Origin: Lentinus brumalis | Lineage: Eukaryota > Basidiomycota > Agaricomycetes > Polyporales > Polyporaceae | Assembly (NCBI GenBank): GCA_001792895.1 | Contig: MARA01000073.1 | Location: forward strand, 25,132-89,131 | Length of the DNA: 64,000 nucleotides | Direction: 5' to 3' | In this document: piece by piece, positions 22,305 to 33,949 of the stretch | Numbering within the stretch: position 1 is the first letter of the stretch | Layout of the letters: each line of letters starts with the position of its first letter | Translations under genes and position numbers: made by a program | The notes under the pieces: model-generated | The model's input: the letters and a program-made list of their open reading frames with translations, nothing else | Told to the model about the DNA's origin: nothing | Database searches by the model: none

Positions 22305-23515
22305 GCCCAGCTGTCGGCTTCCACTTGCACCCTCCCGCAGAAGCCGGCGCACCAGCGACCCGAGAAGAAGTCGGACCCATCCCTCTTCTGCCGTCGTCGC
22401 TACGGCCTCCCGTTCCTGCCCCGCAGCGTATCTTTGCCTGGCGGGGTGTGAACACACCGCCACCGACAACGATCGACCATCCACTCCTGCAGCAGCTTGC
22501 CCAGGAAGCATCGCACGCATCCCTTCGGGACGGCACCCTCTCCAGCTACGGGTCGGGCATGCGCAAGTTTCACATCTTTTGCGATGCTTTCTCTATACCT
22601 GAGTCCGCCAGGCTGCCAGCTTCCTTCGAACTTCTGCACTCCTTCTGTTTATGGGCCGTTGCAGACCCAACAACCAATGATGTCTCCATGGCTGGAGACA
22701 TTCCTTTTGAGCCAATCTCAGTAGCTGCTGCAGGGAAGTACCTCGACGCAGTGCGGGCCTGGCACATTGCGCAGGGCTGGCCACCACCCCTCAGCGACGC
22801 CAATCGGGAGAGGATCAATTGGTCGCTCCGGGGCCTCGAGAACCTGCAAGCACGCCGCCGTTCTCGGCCTCCTCGGCCGCCTGTTTCACTGCACATGCTC
22901 GGACAGCTGCGCGACTCGCTCGACCTCGAGGACCCCTTCGAAGCCTGCATTTGGGCGATCGCAGCTTGCGCTTTCTGGGGACTCATGCGCTTCGGCGAGG
23001 TCACTGTACACTCCCGTGCCGCATTCTCCCCATCCCTTCACCTCACAAGAGCGAACGCGCTGTTTGGCACCGATCTAAATGGCAAGGAGTACGCACGGCT
23101 CGACCTGCCATCCGCCAAGACCGCGCGGGCCGGCGAGATCCAGCACGTCTTTCTCTGCAAGCAGAACTCACTCTGCCCTCTCGACGCGCTGCAAAACCTC
23201 GCTTCGGTAGTGCCTGCGGGACCAAGTGACCCGCTTTTCTCCTGGCGGGACCAACGCGGTCACGCGCGGCCCATGGTACGCGACACCGCACTCAAGTTCA
23301 TCAACTCGAAGTTCACGGAGCGGGGCTTCGGTACGACGTTCGGGCACTCATTTCGCATCGGCGGGGCTTCCTTCTTCCTTTCCCAAGGCGTGAACCCCGA
23401 GATCGTGCGACTAATGGGCCGCTGGCGGTCCCTGGCCTACGAAGTCTACATCCGCGCCTTCGAGCAGGTGGCATCGCATCACACTGCGCACCTGGCGGCC
23501 AACTACGGCTACTAG
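22305..23515 (+). CDS. Ngaro tyrosine recombinase (integrase)
   Basis: In a frame shifted by one from RT, overlapping its end. The frame stays open far upstream without an obvious ATG near the start, so it is probably expressed by frameshifting or splicing from RT; the start given is approximate. The N-terminal SAM-like core-binding region is LREGTLSSYGSG-like (DGTLSSYGSGMRKFHIFC). Catalytic residues of a tyrosine recombinase are visible: Arg in GLMRFGEV, HxxR in GHSFRIGG, Trp in MGRWRS, nucleophile Tyr in AYEVYIR. Inserts the circular cDNA without target duplication. Stop at 23515. Confidence 0.8.
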
Positions 23516-23587
23516 CCGCTTCGTCGTGGAGGTTGGGCTTGCGGCGGAGGATCTGCCGCGGGCCTCAGCGGCTTGTGGGTCGGGGAG

Positions 23588-23707
23588 AGCGGCTCGACCT
23601 CCGCCGCGTTCGTGACCGGCTCCGCCGGTTCCCTGCCCAACCTTCTTGTCCTTGCGCTCGCGTTACACGGCCCCGCGTTCCAGCACAGTGCGCCGACGAA
23701 GCTGGAG
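23588..23707 (+). repeat. Ngaro B1 repeat
   Basis: 120-bp repeat matching 24051-24170; overlaps the A2 start by one base. Confidence 0.9.
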
Positions 23708-23869
23708 TGAGTGCAGGGGCCGGCCGAGCCCGAGAGGCCGGCACCCAGCGTCCAGCAGAGCGGTGCGCCAGCGTCTGCCCGTTTGCGATTTTCTGCTCTT
23801 CCCATCAGCACTCGCCGCTCGCTGCACATCAGCCTCGCTTTACTCACTCAACTACCGCTCGATTTTCGT
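23707..23869 (+). repeat. Ngaro A2 repeat
   Basis: 163-bp copy of A1 (18540-18702). Confidence 0.9.
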
Positions 23870-24050
23870 CCCACCCGCCTCGCCCTTTTTCTCGCTCGCG
23901 CAGATTCGTCAGTACCAGATTGTAGCACTCCTGTAACCGTTGACGTTAGTGGCACGATACTTAGTCAGGTTTGACACGAACGTACATCCGTCCCAGGACC
24001 AGTGCAACGCAGCGTAAGGATAATCGCGGCGCGAGCGAGCCCGCCCACCC

Positions 24051-24170
24051 AGCGGCTCGACCTCCGCCGCGTTCGTGACCGGCTCCGCCGGTTCCCTGCC
24101 CAACCTTCTTGTCCTTGCGCTCGCGTTACACGGCCCCGCGTTCCAGCACAGTGCGCCGACGAAGCTGGAG
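24051..24170 (+). repeat. Ngaro B2 repeat, right end of the element
   Basis: 120-bp copy of B1. 23870-24050, between A2 and B2, is unique sequence as expected for this layout. Confidence 0.9.
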
Positions 24171-24178
24171 CGTACGGA

Positions 24179-25940
24179 TCACGCGAACACGAGAGCTGGG
24201 TTCCCGTTGTAACCCCGGGGAGCTCCTGCAGTGTTCGGGTTCTTGTCTGCCGACCCGGAGAGACCCCCCGAGATCTCCTTCAGCGACTCGGAGATCGGCT
24301 GCAAGTACTCCAGGTTCCTCAGGTGCGTGATCTCGCGGGCGTCGTCCGCGGTCTCCGTTGGGTTCGACGCGCCTGGTTGAGGTTCGGGTGCACGGTTCGT
24401 GGTGGTAGTAGGAGCTGTCCTGAGTCTGGAATCAACTCCCATGTTCAGATCCGTTGCGGGGTGCGTGTTCGCGTTCGTGGGTGCGTAATTGGACGAGTTT
24501 CTGCCGGTACAGACGAGACTGTTGACAGGCAACGCTCCGAGCGCAGAAGACTGAGATGGCTGTTTCGCGACTTCAAGGATACATCCTGGGCAAGGAAGAG
24601 ACTGGGCGCAGACGGGATCAGTCTCGCGAGGAGGTGCGAACACTCAAGAGAAGTACTTACTCCATCGCTGCGTCCTAGGCCAGTACAACTCGGAGTCCCA
24701 GACGCCGTTGACATCTGCTGCTCGACGGTTTTCGTACCTGATCCTACGCTTTCCGTGTATGCGTGACATCCGCCGCGATGTTCCTCTTCGGTGGCCAAAC
24801 CGACTGTTTGAGTACGGGCGTGAGCTGGATCTAGTTGTTGAGCAGGCGAGGGCGCGCTGGGAGACAGGGACTGCGCTACGGAGGCTTGCAGGTTCTGGAT
24901 CTGCAGCTCGAGCCGCTCGATCGACGTCTGGATCTGGCGGTGAGTGCGTTCCTTTGCGGTCTCCGCGTCCGTTGAGGGCGGTTCCGTGGCGTTCTTCTCC
25001 GCAAGTACTGGTACGCGTTCCTCTGCAGTCTCCGCGTCCGTTCCGGGCTCGTGCGTAGCGTTCTTCTCCGCCTGCGCGTCGCCACGGTGCACCAGAACCT
25101 GGGCAGTGGGGAGGGGCAAACACAGGTGGGCACGCCTTCCATGCCTGTCAATTGTAAGGTAGATGTGGGAGTAAGGAGGCACTCACAAGTCAGGCGGCCC
25201 TGCGACTGCTTGGCTAACGATTTGTTTGGGTTGAGGGATATCTGGATCATGCTGGTGGTTGCCGTAAGAGAGCAGGGAGAAGGGTCGTACTACAAGAGGT
25301 CGATGAACATTAACTCCTATCTTGCCATCCAAGTCAACGTGACGGCTTCCGCTTCCGCTGGGCTCGGTAGCAACGCGCATGACGATTGTAAACATTGGAT
25401 GTTAAATTTGAGCAGCTGAATAATGTCTATAGACCTCGGCAGAGGAGTTAGAGCTGTCGGAACGGAGTGTCGATGAACTTGCCAGCGAAGCAGGGCGCAA
25501 TATTCTAACCACGATTACAAGTGAAGTATACCGTGACGGCGTTTAAGTACTACGATCATTGTAGAATGAGGTCGTACTTATCTCATGGCAATCGGTGTGC
25601 TGACGGAGGTCGATGAGTGGTGACGTATGTAGCTGATAGTAGATACTTACATGCTCTGGCGGCCGTTCAAGATTGAGCTTAACTTCGGGTGTCGGGAAGG
25701 TCTGCTTGAGCCTTGCACGCGGGAGACTAGTAACACGGAAGGAACTCAGCGTGAACAGCAGCGGGGGATGACAAGCGAGTCTGCTGGTGAGCGTCTAGCG
25801 GAACACCGAATGACGAAAGTGGCTGTGTATCTGAAAGGAACCTCTGCGTGCGAGATGTCCTTACCCTCAGTTTCAAACACGAACCTATACTGGCGCCCTT
25901 CTTTCGACTCGCTGGCGGAACCAAGTACGTACTCATACAA
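24179..25940 (-). CDS. Hypothetical multi-exon gene with coiled coil, cut close by the Ngaro insertion
   Basis: Minus strand. Exons that join in frame include about 25395-25196 (ending VSQAVAGPPDL before GTGAGT), about 25159-24658 (two near-repeats of EKNATxxPxTDAETAxER, then a coiled coil ERLELQIQNLQASV) and 24643-24179 (GCILEVAKQPSQSSA... to NPALVFA). Coding-like upstream stretches (EGRQYRFVFETEGKDISHAEVPFRY near 25800-25900, and RLKQTFPTPEVKLNLERPPEH ending at about 25650 before GTAAGT) may be earlier exons. The stop lies 9 bp from the end of the Ngaro element, so the natural 3' end may be lost. No domain recognised. Confidence 0.4.
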
Positions 25941-26115
25941 CCCAAATTCGCAGAGACTAAGATCGACTAACTATCATATTCGTACAGAGTCCGGACACTG
26001 TGCGCGCCCGCTCGTCACTCGAGAATCCCCTTGAGGTCCGCCTCCTCATCGGTCTCATATCCTACCCATTCTCGTCCTACACGCCGAACACCGGGACCCG
26101 ACGAGATGGGGCGTT

Positions 26116-28347
26116 TCACACCTGGCTCCTGCCCGCACTCGTACTCGCACCCGTACGTGCAAGCTCCTCTCCCAATAGGGTCGCATAAAGCCCCTCCAGC
26201 TGTTCTCCAACGCTCTCGAGGCCCTTCACGACCACCTTCACGTTCTCCGCGTTCTGCTGCAGCTCGTTCGCCCTCAGGCGCAAGTCCTTCTCCGTCCTTC
26301 TCAGCTTATGCACGTGCGGTTTCAGCTGCTCCCTGAGCTTGAACACCGAACAGCGAATCTCGGTTTCCCTTCGCGTTCCCCCGTGCTGGGTCGGCGGCGT
26401 CGAGGGCCGGAACGGAGGCTGGCCCTCGGGCATCCGCACCGGAGAGCCAGAGCCGGGACCGTCGCTCGAAGAAGCACTGCGAGTCGAACCTGTTTCTGCC
26501 ACCGTCGCCGTCTGCGGGAGAGCAGAGGGAGCTCGAAACGAAGCCCGAGCGTCATATGCCTCGGGGCCGGCGGAGACGGGCTGCATGACTTCCGTTCCCG
26601 AGAAGGGCGCAGCGGAGGACGAGTGGAATTGCCCGCTCGCGGGCTGTCCATGAGATCCGTCGCCTTCGGGATGGTGCGGAGCTGCACTGGGCCCGCTGGA
26701 AGACGGTTGCTGCCGAGGAATCCACGCATTCGTTATCGGAGGATAATGAGAAGGAGGAGCTGACGGAGAAGCGAGAGGACGCGCATATCCATAGCTGCCT
26801 TGACCAGGGAGCCCAGGGGCCGCCATCCCAACCGGAGACGAGTAGTACGACGACGGCGTGCGGTTGGCGTGCATGCCGTTCGCAGCCGCCAACTCACCGT
26901 GACTGGCCGCCCCTGCGGCGAAGCCGAGTCGATAGCCCGTCCACCAGGCACCCGACAGTGCGGCCGGATCGAGGTAGTGCGGGAACCCCAGATTGAAGGG
27001 CGTGTGTATGCCGGCGAGTCCACCGCTGCCGCCGTACATGCCGGCAGCGGGCTGCGCACCTATCCCCGCGGATGACCGTACCCGAGTGCGCTCGCGGAGC
27101 CCGGACCAGAGCCAGCTCCGGAGCCCGGCATGGCACTGCCAGGGAAGGTATTCGTCTCCGGGAGGACGCTGCAGTGAGGTTCAGTCATGGTACCGGCCCC
27201 CTTAGAGCAACTCGCAGGCGGGACCGAGATCGCAGGCGCAGCTGCGGCTGGTGCAGGCGGCGGGGCCGGGGCAACACGAAGACGACGCTCGAAGTCCTCC
27301 TGCATGGCATCCATCCGGCTGTCGAGCTTCTCGACCATCGTCGCCTGCATCAACAAAGTGCGTCCACGAGGGTGCTCCGCGGTAAAGTCGGAGCTAAGGG
27401 CATTCGCGTCCTCGAGCTGGTGCTCGGTACTCTTGTCGGTAACATTCCCCTCTGCACGCGTTCCAGTGTCTTCGCCCTTGTTGACCACCGCGTCGGCCTC
27501 GGGGGTGAAAGCGCGAAGTTGCTCCACGCTGGAGACAGGAGCTGGAGCTGGAGCGGGGTCCGGGATGGTGCCGCTGGGCGCACGAGAGGCAACCTCGGAC
27601 GCAGCCCGAGTCGCAGGCGAGTCCAAGTCTGATGAACGACGACGAGTCAGCTCGCAGATTCTAACCCTCCGAGCGACCAAGCACGTCACAAGCACTCACC
27701 AATCCAGTCAGACTCCGAGAGCTCCCCGACGTCGCTCTCCCCACTGATCACGCCCCGATGTCCGCGCTCGGGGTGTGAACTTTGAGGTATGCCTGCTGGA
27801 CTCTGTTGATTGAATGGTCGAATTCATCGTGGACGCTGGTGCGCTGCTCGGCGCCCGCTACATCCTGCTGCTGCTGCTGCTGCTCGGTGTGCATCCGGGT
27901 CGGGCGGGGAGGAGCGGCGACAGGGGCCAGGGCGTCCTCACGCGCGACAGACGGTCTATCTCCGTCTGTCTTGTCTGCGGGCGGTGCCAGATCTGGTGAC
28001 CGACGACGACGACCACGAATCGACGAGCGCATTCGCACGAATTCGAGTAAGTATACTGTATCCTCCGAGCAACCATAGCACAAGCACTCACCGACGCCGC
28101 TCTCCGCGCTCACACCGACACCGACACCGACACCCGCGCTCTCGATCTGAGCCTCCTCGTCCGCCCGCCTCTTCTCCTTCTCCGCACCGTCGTGCGCCCG
28201 CTGGAGGGTGCCCGCGTTCGCGCGGTCGATCTGCGCGTTCATGCGCGCGACCTCTTCGTGGATGCTGATGACCTCCTCGAAGGCCTCCTGCTCCTCCTGG
28301 CTCTGCACGCGCGTCGGGCGGAAGGCGTGTGCGGGACTACTGGGCAT
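26116..28347 (-). CDS. Hypothetical coiled-coil and low-complexity protein
   Basis: ATG 28347. Exon 1 has a helical charged region (EEQEAFEEVISIHEEVARMNAQIDRA). GTGAGT introns follow after about 28091 and 27700. The middle exons are Pro/Ala/Glu-rich with a short polyglutamine stretch and a helix (MQATMVEKLDSRMDAMQEDF). The last exon (27039-26116) is Gly/Ser/Pro-rich and ends in a long coiled coil (RETEIRCSVFKLREQL through VVVKGLESVGEQLEGLYATLL). The join near 27060 is out of frame by one, so a frameshift or an unseen intron remains. Function unknown; a structural or regulatory role would be a guess. Confidence 0.45.
27865..27886 (-). repeat. CAG-repeat coding for polyglutamine
   Basis: Seven tandem CTG on the plus strand, read as a Q run (TEQQQQQQDV) in the gene at 26116-28347. 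Confidence 0.7.
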
Positions 28348-29741
28348 CTTGGACTGTGGACTTTAGGCTTTGGGCTGTGGGCTTTGATGGGGCTTCGGGT
28401 TCGTGAGGATTCGCGAGGATGGTGGGGGTGCAAGCTGAGCTCGCGGCGGTACGGACGAACCCCTGAGGCCTTAGGGCTGCGAGTCAGGGCTGCCGATGAC
28501 GTGTCTTCCGGGCTGCCGTCGGTCGGGATCGACATCCATGGCCCATATCATAATCGAGCGAGACTTGAGCTTGCGCTTACACTCACTGCGTCGTGAATGG
28601 CGGGTTGCTGTGAACTGAACGCCCGATCGGTGCCGAACGCTGAACGAGAGATCGGTGTCCGTTCAAAGACGAGTGAACCTAGAAGTGAGCAAGTCAGTAT
28701 TGAGCAGCGACTCGGTACTCGGTACTCGGTACTCGGTATCTTGTACTTGTCCAGTAACATAAGTCAGATACCGCGCACGCCGCCTCGTCGCCTGTGAGCC
28801 GGAGTCGGACGCTCAGTCGACTCGGAGCATCGCGACTCCCCTGTACGAGTGCACGTCCTCGAGCGGACCGGAGAGCGGCTGGCCGCGGTCGTGTCGTGTC
28901 GTGCGGAGGTCCACGGTGCGCAAGCCGTGTACTTACCACCCGGCCGCGCACCCGCACTCTCGCACGCACGCTCTGCGGAGAAGCGGAAGCGAGAGTTGTG
29001 AGGCTGCAGCTTCAAGGCCAGTGCGTGCATGTTATGTCCCCGGACGTCGACCGACGCCGTGGAGAGTCGAGCGGCCGCGTGCATGCAGGAATGTTTCCTC
29101 CGAGACCAGTCGCCAGGACCGAGAGCGACGAAAGCCTGACGCTTGAAGCTCACAGCTTGCAGGTTGGAGGGACTTGCGACGGATGAGCGGACGGCGCCCG
29201 GATACGGAGGATAGCTCCAGTACTTACTGACCTCGCCGGCCGCGCATCCTACTCATCCTCGTCCTCGTCTTCGGAAGACTCTGGTTACCTGTTCGTGCCT
29301 GTCCACACACCGTATGTCGCGCCCTGGGAACATGCGCAGGACGCAGGGCGGAGAGCAGATTTTACGAGATCAAGATGGGCCATCGCGGGGGAGGCGCGGG
29401 GACGGGTCGGGGGCACGAGGGACGAGGGTGGGTGCGCTCACCTGAGTCGGGGTGGCCGCGCGTGGAGGTACCGTGTACGTGCAGTGCAGGGGAGGCGCGG
29501 GGGACAACTGACCTTGGCTGCGACGCACGCGGTAGACATACCTTGTTTCTCGCGACAGACGGGACGGGAGACGGGGAGAGCGAATGCGATGCAGCGTGAC
29601 AATTGCAGCAAGAAAGCAAGATTGATTACAACAGCGATCGTCCAAGATCTGCGGGGGATGGTAAGTGGGGGACGAGGGCGGGGAGGAGAGGACGTACCCA
29701 ACCGAAACCAGCCCAGTCCGTCCTGTACCGTGCGCGGGAGC
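28348..29741. other. No supported gene; short tandem repeat
   Basis: Open frames on both strands are anonymous. A 7-bp tandem repeat (actcggt, about four copies) lies at 28710-28738. Confidence 0.4.
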
Positions 29742-30120
29742 TCATGACTTCCAGATGAGGATGGCGAGGGTGCCGATGTAGAAGTAGATGAAGTGCTTTG
29801 TTTCTATCGCGACATCAGGACGATCGTGGGCTCGGAGGCGGAGGGGACTTACCATGGGTAACGTAGGAGCCAAAGTTCTTGCCGACGACGACGTGCCAGG
29901 TGGGGCCGTGGCGTCTGTCGAACTCCTTCTTGATCTGAGCGGCGATGTCCTTCTCGATGTTGTACTTTTCGAGAGCGGCGGAGGCGACGTCGACGGCCTC
30001 CTGCTGCATGTCCTCGCTCATGTCGACGTTCTTGATGATCGCCTTGGGCCCGGAGTTGGCGTCGCCCTTGGGGAGCGAGCCCGAGTCGGAGCCGGTGGGC
30101 GCGTCGACCTTGTCGGCCAT
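29742..30120 (-). CDS. Dynein light chain LC8
   Basis: Small dimeric hub protein of cytoplasmic dynein and of many other complexes. Exon 1 (30120-29853) encodes a 26-residue N-terminal extension and then the hallmark LC8 sequence [56 protein letters not shown] 49-nt intron (29804-29852, GTAAGT...GATAG) joins to exon 2 (29803-29742), giving [21 protein letters not shown] and a TGA. The 109-residue product is slightly longer than the usual 85-95 because of the extension. All core residues for the target-binding groove are present. The only housekeeping gene clearly identifiable in the window. Confidence 0.93.
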
Positions 30121-32090
30121 CGTAGCGTGCGGTGGGTGAGGAGAGACGGGTAGGCGTGGAGAGGGAGAGAGAGGACGTTTTCAAGGACGCGACACGCGAC
30201 GCCGCCACGTGGACGGGCGCTTCGGGGCATGCTCAGCTCGTCCCACCGCCGCATGCTCAGAAGACCGTCCACGCAGACTCGGACACGCTTTGCCTTGCCT
30301 CGGCCAATGGACGTCCGCCTCCCTGGCCTCGTCTCCGAGTCGTTACGTGAGGAGAACACTCGCGCGAAGTCTACAGCTGCGTTTCATTAACCCGCTCCCA
30401 CCCTCGTCCTGGTCATCTCCGCTGGATCGCCTCAATCTCCCAACGTGCTATCTGCTTCGACGTGTGCTTGTAGGAGCGCAAGTTCTCGACTGGTTGTCTC
30501 GGGTCTTCTCTCGCATGGACAACGCCCAGCTGCGAGCTGTGGGTCTCCGCGAAGGCGAGCCTTTGCATTCGTTGTCTCTTCCTGCACACGGCTTCGTCGA
30601 CTGAACGCTTCGCTCGCTTCTCGAGCCTCACTGCAGGGCGTCCGCCTCCTTTTTGCACGACCTCCGGACCCCTTGCGTGCAAAATGATTCTGAGGCTGTA
30701 TCACGCCGAAGCCGCGGCACGTCGACGCGCAGTAGCGTGCTCTTCTCCTCGAGGGTGCTCGCAGGTACGCTCGCTCATCCCGTCACCGTCCACGGTGGCT
30801 TACCCGTACCATAGATATATACGTATCTGCAGCCTCGCCGTGTATGGTCGCACTGTGGCTAGAATCCAGACTTCGTCGCGACTCGGCCGCCATTTCACCA
30901 GGAACGGTCCCCGGAATGCACGATAGCACCTGCCGTGTCCTGCCACGCCGAGGTCCGTCTCAGTACCTCCTTCTCCGCCAGCTCGCCACTCGAAGTCAAA
31001 CCTGCTGTCAATCCTACCTGGGCCTCTTCTCAAGACCGATGCAGATAGCGTGCAGCATCCTCTCCGCTTCCCCGGTCTCGTCTTAGTCCCCGTTACGTGA
31101 GGAGATCTCTCGCGCATGCTCTACGTGCGACCACCATTCTCGCTGTTGCGGTTCTCTCCCGCCCCGGCCTTCAACGCTACAGCGCCCATGTCTGGACTCA
31201 CCGTATTCGTGTTCCTCGCGCATATATCGACCGCACTATGTGCCTTCAGCTCGACAGGTATTCCCTGGCCCTCCTCGCACCCTTCCTCGGTCGCTCGATG
31301 TATGCTATGCACCGCGCGCGTGGTAGCCCTGAGCTACGACTGGGCCGCATCCCAGATCCTCCAGCCGCATCGTCGCTCGAGTCTTCCGGTCCTCCTGGGT
31401 CTTCAGACCGATGTCGTCGCGGCCTCACGGTGCGCACACTGTATGAGCTTCACCGGCGATTGTCCATCAGGATAGGCTATCGTCTCGCGGCTTTTCTGGC
31501 CCCTGCACACGGACCGGTCGAATGTATCAAGTTTCGAATTCGCATGTCCGTTATACACCCGTCGCAGACTTTTCTGAGCGTGGAGGGACGATACTTCGAG
31601 GTGCGCACTCCTTTCCTATCCTATTCGCGCCCGATGGCTCACTATGCCGAGTGCAGCTTGCACGTACCCATCCCATCGTGTACGCTCCGTGATATACACG
31701 TGCGCTGGTCAGAAGCCCGCAAAGGAGGCTCGTGCCTTCTTCATCGACGATAAGACTCGCCTTCCATCGACGCATTTCCCGCGTTCTCACACACTCGGAT
31801 GCGTGCGTGCAGCAACCCTCCCGCGTTTGAAGTCTCCATACAGCTCTCCTCGACGCAGTCCTCTGACCGTGCCATTCCTCTCCGCCCGCTCGCGCACGCA
31901 CAACGCAACAGAAGCTCTCCCAGACAGCAGTGCAGCGGGCGGACACGCTCCCTCGGTAACTGTCCTTCTTCCCAAGGAGGTGCGTTCTAGTCTCTCGCCT
32001 CCGCCCACTCTCCGCTACGCGAGTCCGTTCCCAGGACGTGTGTGTCGTCGATAGCGTGAGCTTCGCGTAACGCCCTCGCTCGGTGCGTCC
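30121..32090. other. No supported gene
   Basis: Long anonymous frames on both strands (for example 31097-31753 plus) lack domains. A short diverged repeat around gttacgtgaggaga occurs at about 30340 and again at about 31095. Confidence 0.35.
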
Positions 32091-32097
32091 CATAAAA
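32091..32097 (+). promoter_or_regulatory. TATA-like box before the orphan GMC exon
   Basis: cataaaa at 32091-32097, 129 bp before ATG 32226, followed by a pyrimidine-rich leader typical of fungal promoters. Confidence 0.3.
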
Positions 32098-32225
32098 TCC
32101 GTGCTGGCGATGGAGACGTCCGTGCGACCTCTCTGCGGAGCCGCGCCTTCTTCTCTTCGCTCTTCTCCCTCTGTTCTCTCGCTGTGCGCCGCTCGCTAGC
32201 GCGAGATTTTAGCTGTGGCATCAAG

Positions 32226-32262
32226 ATGCCCGAGCAGATCTACGACATCGTCATCGCAGGCG
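32226..32262 (+). pseudogene. Orphan first exon of a GMC-type oxidoreductase
   Basis: ATG 32226 encodes MPEQIYDIVIAGG, the start of the FAD-binding Rossmann fold of glucose-methanol-choline oxidoreductases (aryl-alcohol oxidase-like), with the usual first intron expected within the glycine motif (GTCCGT at 32263). No continuation (GTAG, CVVAGRL or later GMC motifs) is visible in the next 2 kb. The leader and first exon seem to have been left behind by a deletion or rearrangement. Confidence 0.4.
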
Positions 32263-33500
32263 GTCCGTCCCTGTCCGCGACCGTCAAGATCTCTCTTCGT
32301 CTGCTCTGCGTCTCGCCTGAACCCGATCTCCTCCGACTGCGACTCTCGATCAACGAAGGCAACGACTACGTCCACTTGCACCGCTGATAACTACCCCTGC
32401 GCGAGCCAATTTCTCCCGTGTCTTATCCTCGTCGCGCTACTCCACCATGCCCACTTGCATGTCTGCGCTCCTTCCGCCAGAGCCTCTATCCATACGCCCT
32501 CGACAGAGACACCCGTCTCATCCCCTCACTCCTGCGCAACTCGTGCCTCCGCTCGCCGTCCGCTGCAGACGCGGACATCCATCCTACTCGCGCATCTCTT
32601 GCGCCCTTCTCTCCTGCCCGTGTCCCTCCGCAATCTCCGCCGGCTTTGATCTCCCATGTGTCCTCAGCTTACCAGGTAACCTTCGCTCTCAGACCGCGTG
32701 GACGCAACGTAAGTTGCGTTCAAGTACAGGTGCGTGTCTGCGCCGCCCTATTGCTCTTCGCACGCAGCTCATGTCTCGCGAAGCGCCTTGCATGTATTGA
32801 CCGGTACGTCCACATCGTTTTTTATGCACGTCTACGCCACGCCATCACGCCCACGGCAACCCCGGCCACGTCTGCCCCACTCCTGCGCCCTCTCAGCCTC
32901 GCATCTCCGCTCATTCCATGCGTGTCACACACAAGTCCGCCCGCGCCACACAATGCCATCGCACGAGTTCGAGCTCCAAGCCATCCTCGACTCTCGCTCG
33001 TCTCCCTCCCCTCTCCTGCGCTGCTCGCCGTACATACTTCTGCGCTACGAACTGCCGGCAGTCCAGACCACGCACTCGGCGCATGGCCCCTCTCTCTCCA
33101 CATCGTGCGTATGTAGTACTATGGAGCACGCACTCGGTATCAGTACTCACGCCGCGGTCCTCAGCTCACGGATGCACACAGCGAAGGCGTCGACTGGAGT
33201 CCGGGACGCGCACCACAGGACGACACACGCTCTTCTGTCCGAGGCGACGCGGAGACGTCCAGGTCAGCGCGTCGCACCGAAGCACGAGCACCGAGGGATC
33301 AGCATGTGCGTTCCCCAGCGGGACACGGAGGACCGTGCCTGTTCAATAACCGGTACGGTCCACGTCAGCCCATCGCACAGCCCCATCAAGCGAAGGATGA
33401 GCGACGTACCCGCAAGCCGAGCAACGCGCGGCATCCCCCACGCTGTTCTCAGTCGCTGCTGAGTAGTGAGCATGAAGTCCGCAGCGCACACAGAAGGTGA
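32263..33500. other. No supported gene
   Basis: Pyrimidine-rich, Ser/Pro/His-coding frames in all three plus frames; composition artefact rather than protein. Confidence 0.35.
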
Positions 33501-33949
33501 ACAAACATACGTATCTGCGTCCTCCGACTTCGAGCCCCGTCTCCGGCTTCGAGCCGCGTACCGGGCTGCATCGGCCACAGAGGTGAGCAAGGTGAGTCCT
33601 GAGCGGACAGATAAGGGTACGTACCATGACGCCTGCGCGCTGCAGCGCCCAACAGCGGTCTGACTGCGACAGCGACAGCGGCGGGCACGAGCTCGTTCAT
33701 GGCGGCAACGGCAAGAGCACGTCAGCGGGGTCTTGGGGACGGGATGGGAGACGAGCGGCGAGGTCAGACGTACGCCCGTCTGGCCCTACTCCGCGCGTCC
33801 AGCAGCCGCACCCTCGAATCTCCGCACGGACACGGTGTGCGCACTGCGGACGGCAGACACTACCGCTCCAGTCCCAGGAGGCCGTGCTCGGTCGACAAGA
33901 TGCATGGGAGGGCGACCCCGGCTGCACACGCTACGTCAGCACGTCGGAT

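Larger units (their letters stand above)
18540..24170 (+). mobile_element. Ngaro-type tyrosine-recombinase (YR) retrotransposon, complete
   Basis: Diagnostic split direct repeats: A1 18540-18702 matches A2 23707-23869 (163 bp), and B1 23588-23707 matches B2 24051-24170 (120 bp), in the order A1 - genes - B1 - A2 - B2. Between them lie gag-like, RT/RNase H and tyrosine recombinase frames, all plus strand. I see no methyltransferase domain, which fits Ngaro rather than DIRS1. No target duplication is expected or seen. High repeat identity suggests recent activity. Confidence 0.9.

Noticed and set aside
32418..33462. Long plus-strand ORFs rich in Ser, Pro, His, Arg
   Set aside because: Composition follows the C/T-rich DNA; all three frames look alike.
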